From an uncultured Bacteroidales bacterium (lineage in GTDB: Bacteria; Bacteroidota; Bacteroidia; Bacteroidales; F082): DNA of 8,757 bases. This document shows, in pieces, positions 1-6,790 of this stretch; position 1 is the first letter of the stretch; every line of letters starts with the position of its first letter. The stretch covers positions 1 through 8,757 of the forward strand of contig CALEMB010000230.1 in NCBI GenBank assembly GCA_937902805.1, written 5' to 3'. The translations under genes were made by a program, and so were the position numbers. The notes beneath the pieces are model-generated. The model was not told where the DNA came from. It was given only the letters and a program-made list of their open reading frames with translations, and ran no database searches.

Positions 1-1
1 C

Positions 2-226
2 GATCTTGAAACTGGCGTCGTATTTCGTGGCTCCCGAAACGGCGATGGAGCGTTCGATGAAAATGTAGACCGCGATGATGGACAAAACGGCCAATACAAT
101 CATGATCCAGCCGCCTTTGGTGGCAAGGTCGAGGAAGGAGAGCTTCATTTCCGTAGGCTGGGCTGCGGTTTCTGCTGCGGCTGTTCCCAAATCATTGACA
201 GCCTGTTGGATTTGTAAGAGATTCAT
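2..226 (-). CDS. MotA/TolQ/ExbB-type proton channel subunit, N-terminal part
   Basis: Partial gene cut by the left window edge; 75 codons are visible from the ATG at 226-224. A polar, Ala/Gln-rich N-terminus of about 26 residues is followed by MKLSFLDLATKGGW and one clear membrane helix at about residues 38-57, ending in an IERS sequence. This pattern (KGGW, hydrophobic helix, ERS/ERC) is typical of the first helix of Bacteroidota ExbB/TolQ proteins. These inner-membrane channels use proton motive force to energise TonB-dependent outer-membrane transport or Tol-Pal functions. The pore helices lie outside the window, so ExbB and TolQ roles cannot be separated. The frame stays open upstream to the TAA at 328-326, but I see no ATG, GTG or TTG there, so I start at 226. 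It lies 107 bp behind lolA on the same strand, and no promoter is evident in the gap. Confidence 0.75.
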   Translation of the reverse strand, partial: MNLLQIQQAVNDLGTAAAETAAQPTEMKLSFLDLATKGGWIMIVLAVLSIIAVYIFIERSIAVSGATKYDASFKI

Positions 227-333
227 ATTTTGTTTAATTGTTGTTTCGTTTGTAGGGCTGTCACAAGGTTGCTGAGCTTGCGTGGCAGCCGCTTCTTGTT
301 GTATAATTACGGAATAATCCGCGTTTTATTGCA

Positions 334-954
334 TTATCGCATATCTATCACATCCACATTAGGGTGTTTTTTCGTGTCGAAGGTGAAGAATTTGTCATCC
401 AATTCTTGGTCAAATTTCATCTCGTCCACGGTGAGAATCAGCTTGGTGCCGTCTTCCATATATACATCCATACCGTTGATTGCCAAATTGTTGGGATTGG
501 CTCGCAAGGAGATGCGGCGGTATTTTCCTTTCGGGTTGGCCAGCTCAATGGTGGCGTTGCCTTTCGCGTCCAAGCCCGTGAGGGTGGCGGCATAGTTTTC
601 ATCCAACGAGGTGAGGAGCTTCAAAGGCGTGTTGTCTTCGCCTTCGGTGGCATTGCTGATCATGACTTCTTCTTCGTCAACGAGATAGGTCCAGATGCTT
701 TTGCCGTCCGAAATAATTTGTTGTTCGACCATTTCCACCTTGTAGGCTTCGCCTTGCAGCCAAGCCTTGCCTTGCTGGGCTTCGGTGCTGAGTCCTTCGG
801 AACTGACTTGATATTTGTAATTCAACTCCACATTCTTGTGGCTCTTCATCTGGTTGACCATGAGGCGGACGAGCGCCTCGGCGTTGGTTTGTGCGGTAAC
901 AGCCTGTGTAGCAAATAATAAGAACAGGCAGGCAATGATGTTTCTAGTTTTCAT
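334..954 (-). CDS. lolA: LolA-like outer-membrane lipoprotein carrier protein
   Basis: Predicted periplasmic chaperone that carries lipoproteins from the inner membrane to the outer membrane. The 206-residue product has a signal peptide (residues 1-21: basic MKTRN, hydrophobic core, AVTA before Q22). The mature part has LolA-family features: an early helix, SDGKSIWTY at about 82-90 followed by an acidic strand, and a beta-rich C-terminal half ending in FTFDTKKHPNVDVIDMR. Length fits the family. I start at the ATG at 954, two bases after the ftsK stop; a TTG at 960 would add two residues and overlap that stop, which is less likely. Tight spacing implies cotranscription and coupled translation with ftsK. 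The LolA assignment rests on fold-level patterns, so a paralogous LolA-like carrier with another cargo is possible. Confidence 0.85.
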   Translation of the reverse strand: MKTRNIIACLFLLFATQAVTAQTNAEALVRLMVNQMKSHKNVELNYKYQVSSEGLSTEAQQGKAWLQGEAYKVEMVEQQIISDGKSIWTYLVDEEEVMISNATEGEDNTPLKLLTSLDENYAATLTGLDAKGNATIELANPKGKYRRISLRANPNNLAINGMDVYMEDGTKLILTVDEMKFDQELDDKFFTFDTKKHPNVDVIDMR

Positions 955-956
955 TT

Positions 957-3632
957 TCAAAATCCGTTGTCTGTATTGTAGATGTCCCGCAAAATCTGTT
1001 CCAAAGCAGCTTCAGAGGTGACTTTCACCTCGCGCGACTTGCTGCCGGAGAAGGGGCCAACGATGCCTGCGGCCTCCAGTTGGTCGATGATGCGGCCTGC
1101 GCGGTTGTAGCCGAGTTTCAGCTTGCGCTGTATCATTGAAGTGGAGCCTTGTTGGGTCTGCACCACGATGCGGGCGGCTTCCTCAAAGAGGCTGTCGCGT
1201 TCGCCATCGTCGTCGATGTCGACGCCTTCGCCTTCTTCCTCAGGTACCTCAGGCAGCAGGAAGGGCTCGGTAAAACCGCGTTGCTCGCCGATGAACTTGG
1301 TGACGGTTTCCACCTCGGGCGTGTCGATGAAGGCGCATTGCAGACGCACCAGGTCGTTGCCCGTAGAAAGCAGCATATCGCCGCGGCCAATGAGTTGGTT
1401 GGCACCGCTTTGGTCGAGGATGGTCTTCGAGTCGACTTGCGAAATGACGCGGAAAGCGATACGTGCCGGGAAGTTGGCCTTGATGGAACCTGTGATGATG
1501 TTGACCGAAGGACGCTGCGTGGCGATGATGAGGTGGATGCCGATGGCACGCGCCAGCTGGGCAATACGGGCGATGGGGGCTTCCACTTCGCGGCCTGCCG
1601 TCATGATAAGGTCGGCAAACTCGTCGACAATCAGCACGATATAAGGCAGGTAACGGTGCCCCTCGGTGGGTAGCAGCTTGCGTGCCTTGAACTTCTCGTT
1701 GTATTCGATGATGTTGCGGCATTCGGCGGCTTTCAGCAGGTCGTAGCGTTGGTCCATCTCGATGCACAAGGAGTTGAGTGTGCGCACCACCTGTTTCACA
1801 TCAGTGATGATGGCATCCTCAGAGTCTGGCAATTTGGCCAGATAATGGCGTTCGATACGTTTGTAAAGCGTCAGTTCCACCTTCTTCGGGTCGACCATGA
1901 CGAACTTCAGCTCCGAAGGATGCTTGCTGTAAAGCAATGAGGCGATGATGGCGTTCAATCCGACCGACTTACCTTGTCCCGTGGCGCCTGCCATAAGGAT
2001 GTGCGGACTCTTGGCAAGGTCGAAAACATAGGTCTCATTCGAGATGGTTTTACCGATGGCGCAAGGCAGGGCGTATTTTGAGTTCTGGAACTTCTCCGAA
2101 GCCAACACGCTGCGCATCGAGACGGTTTCCGGCTTGCTGTTCGGCACCTCAATGCCGATGGTGCCCTTGCCCGGGATGGGGGCGATGATACGGATGCCCA
2201 AGGCAGCCAAGCTCAAAGCGATGTCGTCCTCCAGGTTCTTGATCTTCGAGATACGGATACCGGCAGCAGGGACGATTTCATACAAAGTGACCGTAGGACC
2301 AATGGTGGCCTTGATTTTGTCGATGGCGATGCCGTAGTTGCCCAAGGTTTCCACGATCTTGTTCTTGTTGGCTTCCAGCTCCTCGTTGTCGATTTCGCCT
2401 TTCTTGCCGCCGTAGTCATTGAGCATGTCGAGGGTCGGGAACTTGTAGTCGCGCAACTCATAGCGAGGGTCAAAAGGCGTGTCCAAGGTGTGGTGCTCCA
2501 TGTTTTTGGGCTTTTCCACGACCTCTTCCTTGGGCGTTTCCTCGATGACCAATTCGACATCCTTGTCGTCTTTCTTCTCTGCGACGGTATCTTTGGGCTT
2601 GGTGTCATCGGTAGTCGTTACAACAGGGTTCAGTGTGGTAGCGTTGTCCTCGTCGTTGATGGGTTTGAAGACATTCTCTTTCTTGTCTTTGTTATCGTCA
2701 GGGTTGACGATTTCAAAGGAAGGGTCCTTGGTAAACGAGGTGGCGGGAGGAAGGTTGGATTCCTCTTCGTTATTGTTGTCGTCAAAGGCATCGGGGTCGT
2801 TGTCTTCAACGTTATGGAATGGGTTTTCGTTGTCGGTCCCGTATTGTTCTCTAATGCGTTGCTCGGCGATAATGGCGGCCTGATGACGGCGTTCGTCCTC
2901 GCGTTTTTCGCGCAACTCCTTGAAATAGTTGAGTGTAAGGTTGAATTGGTATACTGCAAAGACCAAAAACAGGAAAATGAGGATGAGCATGACTCCAATC
3001 CAGCCTAGGTAGTTTTGCAGTATGGTGTTGAGCCACAAGCCTACGGCACCGCCTAAGACAGCACATGACGAAAGGCCCACTTGGGGACTGGAGAGGAAAC
3101 CGAAGAACAAAGGTATCCAAACAAGACTCAGCAGCGCATATTTCCAAATAGTCCACATCTTGATTTGGGCTGCATCGGTAAGGCGTAAGCCGATGATGGT
3201 CAACAGATAAACAAAGAAGAAGGCACCGATGCCGAACGACTCCTTGATGAGCGTTTGGCCAAGGAACACGCCTACGCTGCCTTTCAGACTGTCAACGTTT
3301 CCCTTTTGGTTGAGGATTCTTTCTCCCACGCCAATCTCTTGATAGTGACCGCTGAAAAAGTTCACCAAATAGGAAATCAAGGCGATGCCCAAGAACATGG
3401 CAAGACAGATGAACAGAATGCCGATGATTCGTGTCATACGGCCGTCGGTTTCCTTCTTTTCTTGGCTTTTTTGAGGCTTGGAGCTCTTGTTTTTAGGGGC
3501 TTTGTCGCTCTTTTTAGGCTTCTCCTCTTTCTTCTTCTCTTCGGTTATGATGGATTGTTCCTCCGGCAGCTCGGCCTCGGGTAAGGCTTTCTGCTTGAAG
3601 GTGTTTTCTTTACGGTTGTTTCCTGATGCCAT
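957..3632 (-). CDS. ftsK: DNA translocase FtsK
   Basis: Septum-anchored, ATP-driven double-stranded DNA pump that clears chromosome ends from the closing division site and activates dimer resolution. From the ATG at 3632 the product is 891 residues. It begins with a Lys/Glu-rich cytoplasmic tail (1-66). About five hydrophobic segments follow, near 67-93, 134-151, 162-181, 187-206 and 210-230. An acidic, Asn/Asp/Thr-rich linker spans about 240-385. The motor comes next, with Walker A GATGQGKS at 549-556 and Walker B VLIVDEFADL around D670/E671. A winged-helix gamma domain that reads polar DNA motifs lies at about 814-880. A TTG at 3668 would add MCNFAFLKQKPK; I reject it because it falls within the likely promoter region. 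lolA follows after two bases. The frame is intact. Confidence 0.97.
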   Translation of the reverse strand: MASGNNRKENTFKQKALPEAELPEEQSIITEEKKKEEKPKKSDKAPKNKSSKPQKSQEKKETDGRMTRIIGILFICLAMFLGIALISYLVNFFSGHYQEIGVGERILNQKGNVDSLKGSVGVFLGQTLIKESFGIGAFFFVYLLTIIGLRLTDAAQIKMWTIWKYALLSLVWIPLFFGFLSSPQVGLSSCAVLGGAVGLWLNTILQNYLGWIGVMLILIFLFLVFAVYQFNLTLNYFKELREKREDERRHQAAIIAEQRIREQYGTDNENPFHNVEDNDPDAFDDNNNEEESNLPPATSFTKDPSFEIVNPDDNKDKKENVFKPINDEDNATTLNPVVTTTDDTKPKDTVAEKKDDKDVELVIEETPKEEVVEKPKNMEHHTLDTPFDPRYELRDYKFPTLDMLNDYGGKKGEIDNEELEANKNKIVETLGNYGIAIDKIKATIGPTVTLYEIVPAAGIRISKIKNLEDDIALSLAALGIRIIAPIPGKGTIGIEVPNSKPETVSMRSVLASEKFQNSKYALPCAIGKTISNETYVFDLAKSPHILMAGATGQGKSVGLNAIIASLLYSKHPSELKFVMVDPKKVELTLYKRIERHYLAKLPDSEDAIITDVKQVVRTLNSLCIEMDQRYDLLKAAECRNIIEYNEKFKARKLLPTEGHRYLPYIVLIVDEFADLIMTAGREVEAPIARIAQLARAIGIHLIIATQRPSVNIITGSIKANFPARIAFRVISQVDSKTILDQSGANQLIGRGDMLLSTGNDLVRLQCAFIDTPEVETVTKFIGEQRGFTEPFLLPEVPEEEGEGVDIDDDGERDSLFEEAARIVVQTQQGSTSMIQRKLKLGYNRAGRIIDQLEAAGIVGPFSGSKSREVKVTSEAALEQILRDIYNTDNGF

Positions 3633-3655
3633 TTTCGGTTTTTGTTTAAGAAATG

Positions 3656-3663
3656 CAAAATTA
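3656..3663 (-). promoter_or_regulatory. Possible -7 promoter box for ftsK
   Basis: The minus strand reads TAATTTTG, a match to the Bacteroidota -7 consensus TAnnTTTG, about 24 bp before the ftsK ATG. No TTTG is found at the expected 19-21 bp upstream, so only half of the promoter pattern is present. It lies in the 71-bp gap between the higA stop and ftsK, where a separate promoter for a housekeeping gene would be expected. Confidence 0.4.
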
Positions 3664-3703
3664 CACAAAAAGTTGCTGTTGGGAATGATGTTTTGTCGAT
3701 ATT

Positions 3704-4069
3704 TTACACCCCTAAAACAACATTTGCATCGATGTTCAATTTTTGGCTCATCTTACGGGCGAGCGACAATGAAGGCTCAGTTTTACCATGCATGATTTCG
3801 CTCATTCGAGGTTCGCTTATGCCAAGCAATGCGGCGATGGCTTTTTGCGAAAGTCCCATTTCATACATGCGCAGTTTGATAGTATCGATGAGCGATGGCT
3901 TACCAATGGGATAGTGGATGTCCTCGTATTCTTCAATCAAGTCTATGAGCATATCCAATTCCAAAGCATTTTGGCTGTCAGGTGGTGTGTCGTCAGTAAC
4001 CACATCTTCAAGATATTCTACCCTTTTTAATGCGGCCATATAAGCCTCTTCTGATTTAATCTGTGCCAT
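3704..4069 (-). CDS. higA: HigA-type antitoxin, XRE-family helix-turn-helix
   Basis: Predicted antitoxin that neutralises the HigB-like toxin encoded just upstream and represses their shared promoter. The product has 121 residues. An acidic N-terminal half (about 1-52, including IDLIEEYEDIHYPI) resembles the COG5499 type of HigA partner. A helix-turn-helix at about 59-112 has SQKAIAALLG as the first helix (74-83) and SEPRMSEIMHG containing the recognition helix (85-95). The ATG at 4069 lies three bases after the higB stop, so translation is probably coupled. Toxin-first order is the hallmark of higBA loci. It is followed after 71 bp by ftsK. DNA binding and neutralisation are inferred from family knowledge. 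Confidence 0.88.
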   Translation of the reverse strand: MAQIKSEEAYMAALKRVEYLEDVVTDDTPPDSQNALELDMLIDLIEEYEDIHYPIGKPSLIDTIKLRMYEMGLSQKAIAALLGISEPRMSEIMHGKTEPSLSLARKMSQKLNIDANVVLGV

Positions 4070-4072
4070 ATC

Positions 4073-4369
4073 TTATAGGTTTTCAATGTTTTTAATTCTA
4101 TCGTATTCAGCGTGGGTGCCAATGAATTTGATGAGGACGTGGCTCACCGTAAATTTTATTAGAACAATTAAACGGTAGTCGTTGCCTTTGATGTTGAAAA
4201 CGAAACGGTTATTCCCTACACTTGAAACTGTGGCAAAAGTTCGCTTGATGTCTGCAAAGTTCTTCCATTCCGCTTTTTTTGTTTTTTCATACCAATCCTG
4301 CAACGCTGATTTTGCTTGCGGGTTTTTGGTGTAATAGGCTACTAATGTGCTTTTTGCGATAATCCTCAT
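4073..4369 (-). CDS. higB: HigB-type toxin, predicted mRNA interferase
   Basis: Predicted RelE-fold toxin that cleaves mRNA during translation when not held by HigA. The 98-residue product carries the conserved HigB_toxin signatures: W26 and W35 in an N-terminal helical part, SVGNNRFVFNIKGNDYRLIV at 50-69, and GTHAEYDRI at 84-92. The length is normal and there is no frameshift or missing block, so the toxin appears intact. The ATG at 4369 lies about 30 bp downstream of a near-consensus promoter. higA follows after three bases. The pair sits between two housekeeping genes, lepB and ftsK, and looks more AT-rich than either, which suggests it was acquired. Activity is inferred from the family. 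Confidence 0.9.
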   Translation of the reverse strand: MRIIAKSTLVAYYTKNPQAKSALQDWYEKTKKAEWKNFADIKRTFATVSSVGNNRFVFNIKGNDYRLIVLIKFTVSHVLIKFIGTHAEYDRIKNIENL

Positions 4370-4399
4370 GGAGTTTCGTTAGGTTAGTGTAATTCGCTG

Positions 4400-4430
4400 C
4401 AAATATACAATAATTATTCCAAAAAGCAAA
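4400..4430 (-). promoter_or_regulatory. higBA promoter, Bacteroidota type
   Basis: On the minus strand a -33 TTTG (4430-4427), exactly 19 bp of spacer, and a -7 box TATATTTG (4407-4400) match the Bacteroidota housekeeping consensus TTTG-N19-21-TAnnTTTG. Transcription should start at about 4394, giving a leader of about 25 bases before the higB ATG. The -33 box forms the end of the inverted repeat at 4427-4461. Confidence 0.75.
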
Positions 4431-4461
4431 ACAATCTTACGAAAGTTGTAAGATTGTTTTG
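4427..4461. promoter_or_regulatory. Perfect 14-bp inverted repeat: candidate HigA operator and/or lepB terminator
   Basis: CAAAACAATCTTAC (4427-4440) and its exact reverse complement (4448-4461) flank a 7-base loop, GAAAGTT. On the minus strand it starts 28 bp after the lepB stop and is followed by GCTTTTT, so it could act as an intrinsic terminator for lepB, although its stem is AT-rich. The arm nearest higB contains the -33 TTTG of the higBA promoter, so a protein bound here would block RNA polymerase. That is the usual position for antitoxin autorepression. The two roles are not exclusive. Confidence 0.7.
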
Positions 4462-4488
4462 GGTTGCATTAAAAACTGAGGCACGAAA

Positions 4489-6003
4489 CTACTTTGGAAT
4501 CCTAAACATTCTCTTCCAGCGGATGCCGCCATTCTCCTTGTCTCTTGACAGCCAGATGAGCACGGGCTTGCCAACGATATGGTTTTCAGGAACGTAACCC
4601 CAAAAGCGTGAGTCTGCGGAATTGTGGCGGTTGTCGCCCATCATCCAGTAATAGTCCATCTCGAAGGTGTAGCTGTCGGCCTGCTGCTCGTCGATGAAGA
4701 TTTTGTTTCCAATCACCTTGATGTCGTGCAACTCGTAGGCATGGATGATGCGCTCATACAATGGCAAAGTGTTGACATCCAGCTTTACCGTTTCACCCTT
4801 CTTCGGGATGTAGATAGGTCCGAAGTTGTCCATATTCCAAGGATAAAGGTCGGGACGGTTGGGGAAGAAGCCCGTGCTGATACCTTCGCCCGGGGCTTGG
4901 ATGTTGCGCATCACGGAGGAGATGTAAGGTAACTTAATCAACTCATCGGCCACCTTTGCACTGATTCTGAGAACGAAGGTGTTGGGGTCGGCGGTGCGGT
5001 AGCCCTCGGTGATGCTGTACTTGTCCAAGGTCTGCTTGTTGATGCCGCCGCTGGTGGTCACCACGGTGTAGTTGAACTGCATGTTCTCGGGTTCGTAGGC
5101 TTTCTCATTGTTGATATACACCACGCCGTCGATGATTTTCAAGCTGTCGCCAGGCATACCGATGAGGCGTTTCACATAGTTTTCGCGCTTGTCGACGGGG
5201 TGGCTGATGACGTTGCCGAAGTTCTGGTGGTCGTTCCAAACGGTTTGACGGCCATATTCGCGTACGAGTTCGTAATAGCTGATGCTGCTTTGGTAGATGT
5301 CGCAAACCGTGTCGCCAGCGGGATAGTTGAACACGATGGGGTCGTAGCGCTTCATCGTCGACACGCCAGGATAGCGGTGATAAGGCAACTTAATCCATTC
5401 CACATACGATTTTTTGGTCTTGCTGAACGGCAAAGTGTTGTGCACAAAGGGGAACGAAAGCGGCGTGTTAGGGCGCTTGGGACCATAATGTATCTTGCTG
5501 ACAATCAAATAATCGCCGACGCAAAGCGACTTCTCCATACTCGAAGTGGGGATAGTGAAGGCCTCGAAAACGTAAGTCCTGATAATCAGTGCGGCGACCA
5601 CAGCAAAGATGATGGCGTCGAACCACTCGCGGCCAGTCGATTTCTTGGGTCGTTGAGTTGTGGCAGGGTCTTGATATTGGTCGTCTTTGGCAATAATGGG
5701 GAAAAAGATAAACGGTAAAACGGCGGCCATGCCTTCCTCCCAAATCTTGAACCTGCCGAAGCATTTGCCCAGTTCGACGAGCATCAGCAGCAGCATGAAG
5801 ATGTTGATGTAAGGGAAGACGATGAAGATCCACCACCATATATTCCTGTGTTTTCCGATGATCTTCAGGAAGATATAGATGTTGAAGTAGGGGATGAGGC
5901 TGTACCAGCCATTTTGTCCAGCGGCTTCAAACTGCTTCCAGCAGAACACAATCGGAATGGTGAAGAGGGCCGGAACGATGAGAATGAACAATAATAACGA
6001 CAT
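4489..6003 (-). CDS. lepB: Signal peptidase I with N-terminal membrane extension
   Basis: Membrane serine peptidase that removes signal peptides from exported preproteins. The 504-residue product starts with three or four hydrophobic segments in the first 105 residues, containing AAGQNGWYSLIPYFNIYIF and resembling DUF5684-type membrane domains. A polar linker (about 106-125) and a further membrane helix (about 128-145) lead into the peptidase S26 core. Box B has IPTSSM with nucleophile S155, box D has YVKRLIGMPGD with general base K278, and box E has GDNRHNSADSRFWGYVP at 456-472. The roughly 160 residues between boxes D and E form the large beta domain. It is much longer than E. coli LepB (324 residues) because of the front domain and insertions. 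All catalytic motifs are present. The gene upstream ends 62 bp away with no clear terminator, and I see no consensus promoter. Confidence 0.95.
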   Translation of the reverse strand: MSLLLFILIVPALFTIPIVFCWKQFEAAGQNGWYSLIPYFNIYIFLKIIGKHRNIWWWIFIVFPYINIFMLLLMLVELGKCFGRFKIWEEGMAAVLPFIFFPIIAKDDQYQDPATTQRPKKSTGREWFDAIIFAVVAALIIRTYVFEAFTIPTSSMEKSLCVGDYLIVSKIHYGPKRPNTPLSFPFVHNTLPFSKTKKSYVEWIKLPYHRYPGVSTMKRYDPIVFNYPAGDTVCDIYQSSISYYELVREYGRQTVWNDHQNFGNVISHPVDKRENYVKRLIGMPGDSLKIIDGVVYINNEKAYEPENMQFNYTVVTTSGGINKQTLDKYSITEGYRTADPNTFVLRISAKVADELIKLPYISSVMRNIQAPGEGISTGFFPNRPDLYPWNMDNFGPIYIPKKGETVKLDVNTLPLYERIIHAYELHDIKVIGNKIFIDEQQADSYTFEMDYYWMMGDNRHNSADSRFWGYVPENHIVGKPVLIWLSRDKENGGIRWKRMFRIPK

Positions 6004-6065
6004 TTTTATTTGTGATTTCTATGATTAACGAAAGGTTGGGCTAAATAGTATTCTTTGTGGATAAT

Positions 6066-6482
6066 TCACGCGGTTTGCAGCTCTGTTCCAAGGGCATGCA
6101 ATGTGTATCGAATCTGTTGCAGGCGTTGTTCGCTCGGTTTGGAGATGCCATAGATATATCGTGCAAGTAGGCTTTTGTTAATGCCAATGGCACGAGCCAC
6201 CTCCGAGACATTGAGCCATGGGAAACGCTTGAACATTTCTGCTACCTCGTTTTGGCCATTCGGCTCGCTTGTCTCGTAGAAACTCGAGATGTGCATATCG
6301 GCATCCAATTCTTCCCAACGGATGGAAGTGCCTTCTTCATCGATGGTGAAGTCGACGCGTTGTTCCATAGAGGCTTCTTTCAATTCAGGATAAGCTTCCA
6401 AAGGACGGCTCAATACACGGCCTTCGGTGGTCTTCATGTAGATCCTCTTTTCGTCAAACCAGATGTTTTTTATCTTTTCCAT
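6066..6482 (-). CDS. DUF2442 protein with C-terminal helix-turn-helix, antitoxin-like
   Basis: The 138-residue product starts with a DUF2442 domain (about 1-69: KIKNIWFDEKRIYMKT, GRVLSRPLEAYPEL, IRWEELDADM). A linker follows, then a lambda-repressor-like helix-turn-helix at about 89-131 (LNVSEVARAIGINKSLLARYIYG, SEQRLQQI). The two-domain layout resembles the structurally known Nitrosomonas protein NE0471. The ATG at 6482 matches the usual DUF2442 start. An ATG at 6533 would add 17 residues overlapping the upstream gene and is less likely. It lies 13 bp behind the DUF4160 gene, so the two probably form an operon. DUF4160/DUF2442 pairs have been proposed as toxin-antitoxin modules. The DNA-binding domain here and the operator-like palindrome upstream suggest this is the autoregulating partner. 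Function is inferred. Confidence 0.82.
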   Translation of the reverse strand: MEKIKNIWFDEKRIYMKTTEGRVLSRPLEAYPELKEASMEQRVDFTIDEEGTSIRWEELDADMHISSFYETSEPNGQNEVAEMFKRFPWLNVSEVARAIGINKSLLARYIYGISKPSEQRLQQIRYTLHALGTELQTA

Positions 6483-6495
6483 TTTCGTGATAGTT

Positions 6496-6729
6496 TTAGT
6501 CAAACCGTTTATGCCATTCCGCAATGAAATCATCGCGATAGATGGCGCAAGTTTCGATAGCCTTTTTCAGTTCCTGCTCTTTCAGCCCGTGGTTGTATAC
6601 CAAACTGACCGAAGGCTCCAATGCGATTTTGGCTTTTTTGCTGTTGCAATCCACGTGCACATGAATGGGCTGATGCTCATCTAGATAGAAGAAGAATCGC
6701 ATTCCAAAAGTGATCAATAGTGTAGGCAT
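6496..6729 (-). CDS. DUF4160 domain protein, possible toxin of the module
   Basis: Small 77-residue protein of the DUF4160 family. It starts MPTLLITFGMRFFFYLDEHQ and has the family's PIHVHV motif (H23, H25), a Lys-rich turn (KKAKI) and a C-terminal helix ending in AEWHKRFD. The ATG at 6729 is chosen because family members normally begin MPT/MPE at this point. A TTG at 6777 would add 16 residues but lies over the -33 box. The gene is first in a two-gene operon with the DUF2442-HTH gene. The biochemical activity of DUF4160 proteins is not established to my knowledge. The paired histidines suggest metal or nucleic-acid contact, but this is speculation. Confidence 0.82.
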   Translation of the reverse strand: MPTLLITFGMRFFFYLDEHQPIHVHVDCNSKKAKIALEPSVSLVYNHGLKEQELKKAIETCAIYRDDFIAEWHKRFD

Positions 6730-6730
6730 A

Positions 6731-6744
6731 CCGAATATTTTCGG
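6731..6744. repeat. Short inverted repeat next to the DUF4160 start
   Basis: CCGAA, 4 bases, TTCGG: a perfect 5-bp dyad ending one base before the DUF4160 start codon. It covers the predicted transcription start. It could be a second repressor half-site or a very short 5' hairpin limiting translation. A dyad this short can occur by chance. Confidence 0.35.
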
Positions 6745-6778
6745 CAAAGATAGGTATAAATTTTTATACCAGAACAAA
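6745..6778 (-). promoter_or_regulatory. Promoter of the DUF4160/DUF2442 operon
   Basis: On the minus strand the -7 box TATCTTTG (6752-6745) matches TAnnTTTG exactly, and a TTTG at 6778-6775 can serve as the -33 box. The spacer is 22 bp, slightly longer than the usual 19-21. Transcription should begin at about 6739, leaving a leader of only about ten bases. The -33 box lies 12 bp after the stop codon of the lipoprotein gene. Confidence 0.6.
6753..6770. promoter_or_regulatory. Operator-like palindrome inside the promoter
   Basis: GGTATAAA, two bases, TTTATACC: a perfect 8-bp dyad that fills most of the spacer between the -33 and -7 boxes and abuts the -7 box. This is a typical place for a repressor site. 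The helix-turn-helix protein encoded second in the operon is the obvious candidate to bind it (inference). Confidence 0.6.
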
Positions 6779-6790
6779 AAGGAAGATTTT

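Noticed and set aside
266..301. Possible terminator hairpin between lolA and the proton-channel gene (ACAAG...CTTGT with GCTG...CAGC)
   Set aside because: The stems are short and interrupted, and no T-run follows on the minus strand.
364..918. 184-codon plus-strand open frame opposite lolA
   Set aside because: The minus-strand product has a signal peptide and LolA-like features; the opposite frame has no motif and looks like an antisense shadow.
955..960. TTG start for the LolA-like protein at 960
   Set aside because: It overlaps the ftsK stop and adds only two residues; the ATG at 954 gives a standard signal peptide.
1123..1673. Long plus-strand open frames of about 170 codons across the ftsK region
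   Set aside because: They lie opposite the conserved FtsK motor domain, have low-complexity composition, and arise from the GC-rich codon pattern of the real gene.
3633..3668. TTG start for FtsK at 3668
   Set aside because: The added twelve residues fall over the promoter-like TAATTTTG, and the ATG at 3632 fits the usual Lys/Glu-rich start.
5200..5718. 172-codon plus-strand open frame opposite lepB
   Set aside because: The minus strand encodes catalytic S155 and K278 of signal peptidase I here; the plus frame shows no recognisable domain.
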